Of a stretch of DNA of 64,000 nucleotides, positions 11,813 to 22,142 are shown in pieces (within the stretch, counting starts at the first letter, position 1; the number at the start of each line of letters is the position of its first letter). Origin of the DNA: Helichrysum umbraculigerum (Eukaryota; Streptophyta; Magnoliopsida; Asterales; Asteraceae); the NCBI GenBank assembly GCA_949592205.1, contig CATIUR010000003.1, positions 153,764,759 through 153,828,758 of the forward strand, read 5' to 3'. A model generated the notes under the pieces. It saw only the letters and a list, made by a program, of their open reading frames with translations. It did not search any database and had not been told where the DNA came from. The translations under genes were made by a program, and so were the position numbers.

Positions 11813-12319
11813 TGATGACGTACCTTGGTATCGGTATGCCGATACCGAAATACCTTGTACCTAAAAGAGAACCTTTAAAGCATAACAGGTTTATAAGGAA
11901 ATATCAAGTCATAGGTCTTCGTCCTACCGAAGGGAAACGTCTGATGAGTTGTCACATCTAATAAATGCTGCAAATGGCGGCGGTAACACTTATATCCAAC
12001 GGACAATAGAGAGATACCGAAATGGGTAAAGGAAGGACATGTGAAGCACTATAAATAGCCGCCCAACCACCAGTTGTTGGGCATTGATGACGGACATTAA
12101 ATACACTCTGATACCGAAAGAGACCATTGACATTTGTGGCGTATAACTCGTCTATCGAAACGGTAGTCGGAGTTACCAATAGGGAATCGCCAGCCGAAAG
12201 GGGTATCCTCCTTTCGGTTCAAGGTCTCGTCAACAATCACACAGGATACTCTCTTGGTCCTACCTCCCGAAGCATAAACCAGTCCTCACCTAACGTGTTA
12301 CTTCACCTTTGGAGCAACA
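11813..12319 (+). repeat. Tat 5' LTR (507 bp)
   Basis: Begins TGATGACGTACC and ends GGAGCAACA. It is matched over its full length by the split 3' LTR at 32935-33283 plus 41292-41449. The likely promoter segment includes CACTATAAATAGCCGCCC near 12048, a good TATA box match. Confidence 0.95.
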
Positions 12320-12339
12320 TTTGGCGCCATCCGTGGGAC
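12320..12339 (+). other. Tat primer-binding site candidate
   Basis: The sequence directly after the 5' LTR starts TTTGGCGCCATCCGTGGGAC, in the position and style of Tat/Athila primer-binding sites. I do not assign the tRNA species. Confidence 0.7.
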
Positions 12340-12377
12340 CGATAGAGTACAACCTGAACCTAACCCAATAAACCAAT

Positions 12378-14741
12378 ATGGCAATTGTAGCACCAGAAGA
12401 TCCACCTTCGGCGGGACAGGATGCCGAAGGTGAAACAGATGCGCCAGCAAATGAGATTACACCTATATTTGTTAAAAACAATTTCGAGAAGCTGAAAACG
12501 ATCATGGATACCATCGAGAAGGAGGACCCGAGGGGTGCACCTCGGAAACTATCCTATGAAGATCCCAATACGACGGAAGATGAAATGACAAGTCACACAG
12601 GGAATACACCCAAGAAATCCCGTTGGACGGAAGAGCGTAAAACGCGCCCTAAAAAGAAAAGACTGAGGTCGAAGGGAAAACGCCCTAAAAGGTTACAGAA
12701 AACCGAAACTAAGTCGTCAAAGAGGAACCATGCTACTACGTCAAGTGGCTACACCGCAACCACAAGCGGTACTTCCTCGGGTACCGACAGTTCGGAGGAC
12801 GAGCTGAATTCTCCTTACAAACCATCGGTTGCAAGAAGATTCACCTCCCGAATAGCTAATTGCCGAAGACCTTCCCGAATGAGAATGTCCTCTCATGTAA
12901 GGATCTATGACGGAACAACAGACCCGGACGACCACTTGAGCCTTTTTTCAGGGGTGGCCGAAATGGAACAGTGGTCCATGCCTCTATGGTGCCATATGTT
13001 CGCGCAGACATTATCCGGGTCAGCTCGAATGTGGTTTGATAGTCTCCCAGTCGGAAAGATTGATAGTTTTGAAGAGCTAAGGAAAGCTTTCTCCACGCAC
13101 TTCACCTCCCAAAAAAGGTACACTCGACACGCGGTGGAAATACATGACATAAAGCAGCGGGAGAACGAAACACTTCAAGAGTTCATGGACCGGTTCAAAA
13201 CGGAGAGCATCGAGATAGGTGGCACCACTGAACTCATGCAGATTTCAGGTTTCATGCATGGAATACGAAACAAGCAACTAATCGAGAAGTTAAACAACAA
13301 AGTGCCGAACTCAACTAAAGAAATGTGGGAGGTTACTAAAGCCTTCATACGAGGAAAGGAGGCAGCGGCCTCGCAGGTTCCTGATCCCATAAACCGAAAG
13401 GGGAACCCCAAAAGGCAGAATACTTGGAAGGGGAACGTGACTCCTCGTCCATTCCTGACTTACGGTTCAAGCAGACCGGAGCACCGCAAAGTCCCTCAAA
13501 CTACTATGCCACCGGCCACGTCTCACCGAAGGAATATGCCCTTCACGGTGCTCACAAAAACGCCTAGTGAAATCTTAGCCACTGAAGAAGCCCGATCGAT
13601 CTTCAAACCCCCGGGTCCCCTAACCGGAACCCCCGAACGGAGGAATATGGACAGATTTTGCGAATTCCATAATGACCGAGGCCATCATACGAACGACTGT
13701 TTTCAACTTCGAAAACAGATTGAAGAAGCATTGAAATCAGGACAGCTAACTCACCTGATAAAGGACGTTATGAGTGGGACGGTAGTGAAACAAGAAAGTA
13801 AAGCTATCGTACCACTAGGTCAGAAAGATAGCGGGTCGAAGGGGCGCGGGAAATATATAATGGTGACATACTCCGAATGGAATCGGTCCAAACGAAAGGA
13901 ACGCTCGGAAAACTGGATGGACGAACCAATCACTTTCCCAACTGAACCAGGAAATTTTCCGACTAGCGACCCACTGGTCATAAAAGCTGAAGTCGGAAAT
14001 CAAATGGTACATCGTATCTACGTGGATGGAGGTAGCGCATCAGAAATCATGTATGCGCATTGTTTTCGAGCATTGGAACCAGAATTTCAACAAAAGATTC
14101 GAAACACCGGAGGACCCCTTGTGGGCTTTGCAGGAGAAAGAGTATGGCCGATGGGTGAAGTAGCCATACCGGTAACCTTTGGTGAATACCCACTAAGCCG
14201 AACGATAGTCTTACGATTCTTAGTGGTCGACGCGCCCTCATCCTACAACATCCTGCTAGGCCGTCCGGGCCTATCTGCCTTACGAGCTGTAGCATCCACC
14301 ATGCATGCAATCATGAAGTTCCCAACTCCACATGGCATCGCAACGGTCAGAGCAGATAGAAAAGAAGTTCGTGAAAGTTTGCAAGCCGAAAGGGAATTAT
14401 ATGAAGAAAGCTCTCGCGAGGTCCCGGCAGAAAAGCCACTGGATTCCGGGTGTCCGGAGGATATGACACCCGAAGAGACTGAAGAAAAGTTCATTCTTAA
14501 TCCTCAATACCCGAAGCAACCAGTATCCATCGGTAGTAGAATACCGGAACATATAAAAACGGGGCTACTGCTTCTGTTAAAAAAGAATATAGATGTTTTT
14601 GCATGGACAGAATCCGACATGACGGGTGTACCGAGGGACGTTATCGAACACCGTCTGAACGCAGACAAAAGTATAAGGCCTGTAGTACAGAAAAGAGGTC
14701 GTTGGCACCAGAAAGAAGCAAAGCGGTGTGTGAGTCAGTAG
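12378..14741 (+). CDS. Tat gag and protease region (787 residues)
   Basis: Starts at an ATG 58 bp after the LTR. The first 165 residues are charged and rich in Lys, Arg, Ser and Thr. The capsid-type gag domain runs from about residue 170 (RIYDGTTDPDDHL) to about 310 and includes FDSLPVGKIDSFEELRKAF. A Tat-type zinc-binding motif, FCEFHNDRGHHTNDC, is near residue 426. The aspartic protease active site is VDGGSASEIMY near residue 549, followed by the second half ILLGRPGLSALRAV. The product would form the virus-like particle in the cytoplasm and mature it. The frame ends inside the region that should join the RT, because the reading frame shifts near 14690, so the last residues are out of register with pol. 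Confidence 0.9.
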   Translation: MAIVAPEDPPSAGQDAEGETDAPANEITPIFVKNNFEKLKTIMDTIEKEDPRGAPRKLSYEDPNTTEDEMTSHTGNTPKKSRWTEERKTRPKKKRLRSKGKRPKRLQKTETKSSKRNHATTSSGYTATTSGTSSGTDSSEDELNSPYKPSVARRFTSRIANCRRPSRMRMSSHVRIYDGTTDPDDHLSLFSGVAEMEQWSMPLWCHMFAQTLSGSARMWFDSLPVGKIDSFEELRKAFSTHFTSQKRYTRHAVEIHDIKQRENETLQEFMDRFKTESIEIGGTTELMQISGFMHGIRNKQLIEKLNNKVPNSTKEMWEVTKAFIRGKEAAASQVPDPINRKGNPKRQNTWKGNVTPRPFLTYGSSRPEHRKVPQTTMPPATSHRRNMPFTVLTKTPSEILATEEARSIFKPPGPLTGTPERRNMDRFCEFHNDRGHHTNDCFQLRKQIEEALKSGQLTHLIKDVMSGTVVKQESKAIVPLGQKDSGSKGRGKYIMVTYSEWNRSKRKERSENWMDEPITFPTEPGNFPTSDPLVIKAEVGNQMVHRIYVDGGSASEIMYAHCFRALEPEFQQKIRNTGGPLVGFAGERVWPMGEVAIPVTFGEYPLSRTIVLRFLVVDAPSSYNILLGRPGLSALRAVASTMHAIMKFPTPHGIATVRADRKEVRESLQAERELYEESSREVPAEKPLDSGCPEDMTPEETEEKFILNPQYPKQPVSIGSRIPEHIKTGLLLLLKKNIDVFAWTESDMTGVPRDVIEHRLNADKSIRPVVQKRGRWHQKEAKRCVSQ

Positions 14742-17680
14742 ATAAGCTAGTAAATGCCGGAATTGTGAGGGAAGTAAAGTATCGTACCTGGATCGCTAAC
14801 CCAGTAATGGTAAAGAAGAACGACGGCTCATGGAGAATGTGCGTCGATTTCAAAGATATCAATGCCGCTTGTCCGAAGGATCCCTACCCCCTACCGGAAA
14901 TAGATTGGAAAGTCGAAGCCCTTTCTGGCTTCAAGTATAAATGTTTTCTGGATGCATACAAGGGGTATCACCAGATTCAGATGGCAAAAGAAGACGAAGA
15001 CAAAACGGCTTTTCACACAGATCAAGGGGTTTACTGCTACCGAAAAATGCCTTTCGGTCTAAAGAATGCGGGCGCGACATATCAGCGGTTGGTCGACAGA
15101 AGTTTCAAGGAACAGATTGGGAGAAACCTGGAGGCCTATGTCGATGATATTGTGATAAAAAGCAGGGCACCACAGGTTATGCTTGCCGACGTACAAGAAA
15201 CCTTTGACTACCTCCGGAGGATTAACATGAAGCTAAACCCAAAAAAATGTATTTTTGGGGTGGAAGAGGGCAAATTCTTGGGACATATCATCACGGAAAG
15301 AGGTATAAGGGCAAACCCTGATAAAACAAAAGCTATCGTCGACTTGCGTCTACCGAAGACGATAAAGGAGGTCCAAAGCCTAAACGGGAAATTGGCGGCA
15401 TTAAACAGATATCTGTCTCGTTCAGCCGAAAGATCGCTTCCTTTCTTCAAAACATTGAAAAACGGTGTGAACAAACGAAACTTCAAATGGACGGTTGAGG
15501 CCGACAAGGCCTTCGAGGAAGTAAAGCTCGCCCTCATATCTCTACCGATGCTTGTAGCACCGAAAGCAGGGGAATCGTTATACCTATACCTAGCGGCAGC
15601 AAATGAAGCAGTCAGTGCAGTATTGATGGCCGAAAGGGAGGGTAAACAACTTCCTATATATTTCATTAGTCGGGCACTACACGGACCGGAAACGAATTAT
15701 TCTCCTTTAGAAAAATTGGCCTTATCTTTGGTTCATGCCTCGAGACGCCTAAGGCGATACTTCCAGGCACATCAAGTAATCGTAATAACCGATCAGCCAA
15801 TCCGGCAGGTGCTACACAAACCGGAAATTTCAGGCCGATTGGCAAAATGGGCAATCGAGCTGGGCGAACATGGCATTGAATACCAGTCACGAACAGCAAT
15901 AAAAGGCCAGATATTGGCAGATTTCGTTGCTGAAATGCCGACAGGGGAAATACCAAAGGAAACCGAGTGGAATTTATTCACCGATGGGGCATCAAATAGC
16001 TTCGGCTCTGGTGCAGGACTTATCCTTACAGACCCAATGGGAATAGAGCACACGTATGCACTGCGTTTCGGTTTCGATGCGTCCAACAACGAGGCAGAGT
16101 ACGAAGCATTACTAGCAGGGCTTCGCCTGGCCTCAAGATTGGGTGTCGAAAGGTTAAAAGTCTTCGTGGATTCGAAGCTGGTAGCCAATCAAATAAATGG
16201 AGACTACGAAGCAAGAGGTAACGTAATGAAAAGGTACCGGGACAAAGCGAAAGAAATGATGAAAAATTTCGAAAGAGCAACAATAGAACAAGTACCACGA
16301 AGCAAGAATCACAAAGCAGACGCGTTAGGTAAATTAGCCTCAGTGGCTTTCGAACACCTAACAAAACAAGTTCTCGTGGAAACACTGGGCAAGCCCTCGG
16401 TCATGTGTGAAGAAGTGAATTTGGTTGTGACCGAAGATGGAACAACCTGGATGACACCAATCTATAAGTATCTAACCGAAGGTATCCTTCCGGAGGATGA
16501 CAGGGAGGCACAAAAAATAGCGGTCAAATCCTTACGATTCGAGGTCGAAGATGGGATTCTGTACAAAAGATCATACTTGGGACCAATGTTACGGTGTGTT
16601 GGACCCCTTCAGGCCAATTACGTCATTAGGGAAATTCATGAGGGTTCATGCGGGTTACATTCTGGTCCAAGGTCGGTGGTGGCGAAAGCGATGAACGCAG
16701 GCTATTACTGGCCTACAATGCATCAGGATGCGGTACAAGAGATACGAAAGTGTAGGGCATGCCAAATTCACGCGCCAATACCAAAACTGCCGAAACAGAA
16801 CATGATACCCGTCGTAAGCGCTTGGCCCTTCCGCAAATGGGGAATGGATATAGTTGGTCCTTTCCCACAAGCTCCGGGAAAACTAAAATTTCTCCTAGTG
16901 GCAGTAGACTATTTTACAAAGTGGGTCGAAGCAGTGCCATTAGCAAGGATAACCGGGAAGAATGTGAAGAAATTCGTATGGGATAGCATTGTTTGCCGTT
17001 TCGGCGTACCGAGAGAAATTGTCACAGATAACGGGAAGCAGTTTGCGGACAACCCTTTTAGAGGATGGTGCGAAGAATTAAATGTGAAACAAATATTCAC
17101 CTCGGTTGCTCACCCACAGGGAAATGGTCAAGTCGAAAGGATAAACCGAAGCATCGTAGAAGGACTAAAGGCACGGATAGACACGGACGGTTCCAATTGG
17201 ACGGAACACTTGCCACATGTGCTATGGGCACATAGAACAATGATAAAAACAAGTCATGGAGAAATGCCTTTCAGCCTAACCTACGGATCAGAAGCCATTA
17301 TACCGACGGAAATCGGAATCCCGACTTACCGAACCTCAGGAGAAAGGCATGCCGAAAATGACAAAGAATTGTTGCTAAACTTGGATTTATTAGAAGAAAG
17401 ACGTGAAATAGCCGCCATCAGAGAGGCAAACCATAAGAAGAAGATAGAGCAATACTACAACCAACGCGTGAGGCCTTCGACGTTCCGGGTCGGAGACTAT
17501 GTGTTACGGAAAAATGAAGCAAGCAGACAACAGAGCCTAGGGAAGATGGGTCCAAAATGGGAAGGCCCATATCGTATAGCCAGAGCTTACGGTAACGGCT
17601 CCTACGAGCTCATCGACGAAAAGGGGAAAGCATTGTCGAGAAGTTGGAATGGAGCGAACCTCCGAAAATTCTACTTTTGA
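14603..17680 (+). CDS. Tat pol: reverse transcriptase, RNase H, archaeal-type RNase H, integrase
   Basis: A 1025-residue frame in the -1 register relative to gag. True homology starts near 14695, so its first 30 or so residues are spurious. RT: MCVDFKDINAACPKDPYPLP, then the catalytic YVDDIVIKS near residue 178. The first RNase H (about 325-410) has LYLAAANEAVSAVL, where the usual first catalytic Asp is missing. A second, archaeal-type RNase H starts at about 458 with FTDGASNSFGSGAGLIL and has the NEAEYEALLAGL Glu, VFVDSKLVANQ Asp and NHKADALGKLA Asp. The integrase has an HHCC region ending CRACQIH, catalytic Asp in MDIVGPFP and VTDNGKQF, and Glu in GQVERINRS. No chromodomain follows. The loss of the first RNase H site is common in this lineage. 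Confidence 0.92.
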   Translation: MDRIRHDGCTEGRYRTPSERRQKYKACSTEKRSLAPERSKAVCESVDKLVNAGIVREVKYRTWIANPVMVKKNDGSWRMCVDFKDINAACPKDPYPLPEIDWKVEALSGFKYKCFLDAYKGYHQIQMAKEDEDKTAFHTDQGVYCYRKMPFGLKNAGATYQRLVDRSFKEQIGRNLEAYVDDIVIKSRAPQVMLADVQETFDYLRRINMKLNPKKCIFGVEEGKFLGHIITERGIRANPDKTKAIVDLRLPKTIKEVQSLNGKLAALNRYLSRSAERSLPFFKTLKNGVNKRNFKWTVEADKAFEEVKLALISLPMLVAPKAGESLYLYLAAANEAVSAVLMAEREGKQLPIYFISRALHGPETNYSPLEKLALSLVHASRRLRRYFQAHQVIVITDQPIRQVLHKPEISGRLAKWAIELGEHGIEYQSRTAIKGQILADFVAEMPTGEIPKETEWNLFTDGASNSFGSGAGLILTDPMGIEHTYALRFGFDASNNEAEYEALLAGLRLASRLGVERLKVFVDSKLVANQINGDYEARGNVMKRYRDKAKEMMKNFERATIEQVPRSKNHKADALGKLASVAFEHLTKQVLVETLGKPSVMCEEVNLVVTEDGTTWMTPIYKYLTEGILPEDDREAQKIAVKSLRFEVEDGILYKRSYLGPMLRCVGPLQANYVIREIHEGSCGLHSGPRSVVAKAMNAGYYWPTMHQDAVQEIRKCRACQIHAPIPKLPKQNMIPVVSAWPFRKWGMDIVGPFPQAPGKLKFLLVAVDYFTKWVEAVPLARITGKNVKKFVWDSIVCRFGVPREIVTDNGKQFADNPFRGWCEELNVKQIFTSVAHPQGNGQVERINRSIVEGLKARIDTDGSNWTEHLPHVLWAHRTMIKTSHGEMPFSLTYGSEAIIPTEIGIPTYRTSGERHAENDKELLLNLDLLEERREIAAIREANHKKKIEQYYNQRVRPSTFRVGDYVLRKNEASRQQSLGKMGPKWEGPYRIARAYGNGSYELIDEKGKALSRSWNGANLRKFYF

Positions 17681-17934
17681 ATAGGCCGATACGAAGACTA
17701 ATTTTAAATACTAGTCTTGATTGTACTTTTGATAAATATTAATATATTTACGCTGTGAGCAGCGGTTTAACACTTGACAATCCGATATAAGACACAGGGT
17801 TGAGCTTACCTCTCTAACACGCTCCGGCACACCGATAAAGATTGGTGTACCGAAATTATGGTTGCAAATGTTCAACCTAAGGTCACATAAATCTGCAAAG
17901 GACGCTTTGCCTAACGATCACTGACCAACAAAAT

Positions 17935-18155
17935 TGTCAATAGCCTTCGGCCCATGACAAGAGTTACGGCCAAATCAAACGCCGATATATAAATAAAAAT
18001 TGTCAATAGCCTTCGGCCCATGACAAGAGTTACGGCCAAGTCAAACGCCGATATATAAATAAAAATTATCAATATCTTTCGGCCCAAGATAAGATTAACG
18101 GCCTAATCAAGCACGATGTATAAGTAGGAAATTATCAATATCCTCCGGTCCAATT
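17935..18155. repeat. 66-bp tandem repeat downstream of Tat pol
   Basis: Units start at 17935, 18001, 18067 and 18133, an exact 66-bp period. The first two are nearly identical (GTCAATAGCCTTCGGCCC), the third is diverged, and the fourth is partial. It lies between the pol stop and the 3' end of the antisense gene. Tandem repeats are frequent in this non-coding part of Tat elements. Confidence 0.9.
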
Positions 18156-19510
18156 AACAAGATGCCGAATAAAAAATACCGAACAAAAACACAGTTCATG
18201 AGCAACTAGTAAACGGAATAAAAAAGAACAAAATAAAATAAAATCATAGACAAAACGGCATGAGGCCGAAAATATATTTACAAGCAAAATGTTATTTGGG
18301 AATGTATCAACAATTTACAAATTCCTAACTATCAGGGGCGGGAGCAGGCTGGATAGCTTTAAAATCATCGACCGAGACGTCACCATTTTCTGCAATCTTC
18401 TGAAGATAGGGATATTGAACTTGTCTCAACGCGTCAGCAGCAGTGTCTAAACGACTTTTGGCCCCCGGGTCATAACCCTCCGACGTCTCGATAGGAACAT
18501 TCATGCTCGCATTATGGTAACCAAGAAGCACACCCTCATGACGACCATAGTCTATGGCCGTATTCTGAACAACAGCAACAGATTGCAAATACTCGTAGCT
18601 CTGGCGAAGGGTCTCGAAGGCGTGACCGGAAGAATGAGCGGCGAACCACCTACGTTCCTCCCGCAATTTTTCATTTTCCTTGGTCAGCTCATCGATTACC
18701 TGCTGCTTCGACCTCTCCATTGCTAAAAGCCTTTCGGCGCCACTGCTCCTTTCGGTAGCTAGGGTTCTCTCATGATCGGCAATGGAGGCGGAGAGCTCAT
18801 CAATCCGCTGCTGCATACGACGACCCTTCTCTAAAGCTTTTTCTCTCTTCTGCTCCATCAAACGCAGCCTTTCGGTCACCACCCAAAAATTAACCTCATC
18901 CAAAAAACTCTCATCAGTCCTTGCTTGAAGTTCCGAAATACGGGCATCGCGTTCCTGGAGGTCGGCGAAGGCTTTTTTCATCTTCAGTCTCTCCTGACGA
19001 AGGGCCTCATAACATATCTCCCACCTACGAACTGCCTCTCTCCCATGAGTAACGGCCGCAGCCTCATGATAGTAGTAATCGGACATAACCTACACAAAAG
19101 AAAGAAAAAATCATACACTGAACATTTCGTAACCTCGTTAGGATTTATTTAAAATTACTAATTTTTGTACCTGGATGGAGGATTTGGTGGCCATGGCACG
19201 TTTCTCACCATGAGTAGCTAACCCACGAATAAGCTCCTGACAGACGAAAGGATCATCGAGAACATCCTTATTTTTTATGTCCCATTGGGGACGAAAGATC
19301 TTCTCACCATATTCCGCTTCCAGCTCCTCGGCACTTACTTCGGCATACCGAGACCTTGGCGCATCAGAATCTACCCCACTCGCAAATTCTTCAAATTTTT
19401 GTAAATTACTACCCTCCCCCAAAAATCTACCCCCACCATCGTCATACTTATTCCTATCTTCCGACCCATGACCACCGCTAGGCGTGTCCTCCACATTCAC
19501 CACCTCCTCC

Positions 19511-22107
19511 TGTTTGTTAAGAAAAAGGATGGTACTCTTCGAATGTGTATTGATTATAGAGAGCTCAATAAAAGAACAGTGAAAAACAAATATCCATTGC
19601 CCAGAATTGATGAGTTATTTGATCAGTTACAGGGATCATCCTATTTTTCTAAAATCGATTTGAGATCCGGTTATCATCAGGTACGAGTTCGTGAGGAAGA
19701 TGTTCCTAAGACTGCTTTTCGTACCCGATATGGTCATTACGAGTTCTTAGTTATGCCTTTTGGATTGATAAATGCTCCTGCTATTTTTATGGACTTAATG
19801 AATCGTGTATGTCGACCTTTTCTAGACAAGTTTGTGATTGTATTTATTGACGATATCTTGATTTATTCAAAGTCTGAGGCTGAACATGAACATCATTTAA
19901 GATTGATTCTTGAGATTTTGAAAAGAGAGCGTCTTTTTGCTAAATTTTCCAAATGCGAATTTTGGCTCCGAGAGGTACAGTTTCTTGGGCATATTATTTG
20001 TAAGGATGGTGTCAAAGTAGATCCTTCCAAGGTGAACGCTGTTATGAATTGGAATGCTCCTAAATCACCTTCTGAGATTAAAAGTTTCCTTGGATTAGCG
20101 GGTTATTATCGAAAATTTATCAAGGATTTCTCCAAAATTGCTGGCCCGTTAACCAAGCTAACTAGAAAGGATATTAAATTTCAGTGGGGTGATCAACAAG
20201 AAACATCTTTTCAGACTCTTAAACAGTTGTTATGTCAGGCGCCAGTGTTAGCACTACCTGATGGTTCCGAGGGTTTTGTGGTTTATTGTGATGCTTCTCA
20301 TGCTGGTTTGGGTGCTGTCTTAATGCAACATGATCGTGTTATTGCTTATGCTTCTCGACAGCTTAAAACTCATGAAAGAAATTACCCCACACACGATTTA
20401 GAGCTTGCAGCTGTGGTATTTGCGTTGAAAATCTGGAGACACTATTTGTACGGAACTAAATGTGTCGTATGCACGGATCATAAAAGCCTCCAGTACATGT
20501 TTTCTCAGAAAGAACTCAATATGAGACAGCGCCGATGGTTGGAGTTGATTAAGGATTATGACTGTGAAATCCGATATCATCCGGGTAAAGCTAATGTGGT
20601 TGCCGATGCTTTAAGCCGAAATGTACCTTCCGACCGAATTTATTTTATGCGTTTGGAAATATCTTCTGATTTGATTTCTCAGTTGAAAGCTGCACAGTTA
20701 GAGGCATTGTTGGATAAAAATTTAAAATCTGAGATTTTGTTGAAACGGAAAGATTTATTGATTGATGATTCTCGAGGATTGAAAACTTTCCAGTCACGGG
20801 TTTGGGTTCCATTGATTGGGGGACTTCGGAATTTGATATTGTCAGAGGCACACAAATCGAGGTTATCTATTCATCCAGGGAGTACGAAAATGTACAATGA
20901 TTTAAAACCGTTGTATTGGTGGCCAACTATGAAAACCGATGTTGCTCGAATGGTGGAGACTTGTCATATATGTTCCCAGGTTAAAGCAGAACATCAGAAG
21001 CCTTATGGTTCATTGAAACAGTTAGATATTCCGGAATGGAAATGGGAGCACATTACTATGGATTTCGTTACCAAGTTTCCCCGCACTCAGAAAGGTAATG
21101 ATATGATCTGGGTGATAGTTGATAGATTAACCAAGAGTGCACATTTTCTAGCCACCAGTGAAACGGCATCGTTGACTCGACTTGCTCAATTGTACATTCA
21201 TGAGATTGTTGTTAGACATGGTATTCCTTTATCCATTGTTTCCGATAGAGATTCCAGGTTTGTTTCTGGTTTTTGGCAGAGTTTGCAACGTGAATTAGGT
21301 ACCAGAGTAAATCTTAGTACAGCTTATCATCCTCGGACAGACGGGCAGTCAGAGCGTACTATTCAGACACTCGAGGATATGTTGAGAGCTTGTGTACTTG
21401 AGTATGGCGGTTCTTGGGATTCACACTTACCATTGATAGAGTTTGCTTATAATAATTCTTATCATTCTAGCATTGGTATGCCGCCATATGAGATGCTGTA
21501 TGGGCGCCGTTGTCGAACACCTACATGTTGGTTAGAAGCGGGAGAAAAACAGTTTGCGGGTCCTGATATAGTTCAAATTACAGCTGACAAAGTTAAGATT
21601 GCTCGTGAGAAACTGAAAGCGGCACGTGATAGACAGAAACAGTATGCTGACCCACGAAGGCGACCTGTTGTATTTGTTGAAGGTGAATTAGTTTATTTAA
21701 AGGTTTCTCCGTGGAAGGGTGTTATTAGATTTGGTAAACGTGGGAAGTTAGCTCCCCGATATATTGGCCCATTTAGAATCCGTCAGGTGATTAATGAACA
21801 ATCGGTTTCTTTAGATCTTCCACCTGAAATAGCTGGTATTCACGATACATTTAATGTTTGCTACTTAAGAAAGTGCAATGTGGAGGATCAATCCCAAATC
21901 CTTCCTTTGCAAGATCTTCGTGTTGACTCAAGTAAGAAATTGGTTGAGGAACCTGTCGAGCTTTTAGATAGAAAAGTGACCAAATTGCGTAGGAAAGAAA
22001 TCCCTATGGTGTTAGTTAAATGGAAGCATAGTTTGGGAGCGGATCTCACCTGGGAAACGGAGGAGAATATGCGAACTAGATATCCTAACTTATTTGTGTC
22101 TAATTAG
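19511..22107 (+). pseudogene. 5'-truncated Tekay pol (RT to chromodomain)
   Basis: The open frame from 19468 begins with 14 residues of Tat sequence and continues in frame into RT at LFVKKKDGTLRMCIDY, so there is no native start, gag or protease. It retains the FIDDILIYS catalytic motif, RNase H (YCDASHAGLGAVLM), the HHCC and DDE integrase, and a C-terminal chromodomain ending TWETEENMRTRYPNLF. The RT motif PFGLTNAP has become PFGLINAP. It is otherwise nearly identical to the downstream copy. Confidence 0.9.
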
Positions 22108-22142
22108 ATTTCGGGACGAAATCTTTCTAAGGAGGGGTGATT

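Noticed and set aside
14680..14720. Programmed -1 frameshift signal for Tat pol
   Set aside because: No canonical slippery heptamer or clear downstream structure seen. A one-base loss in an A run is simpler. Kept only as an open question.
15208..16385. Long antisense frames over Tat pol
   Set aside because: Shadows of the sense pol frame caused by codon bias; no family resemblance.
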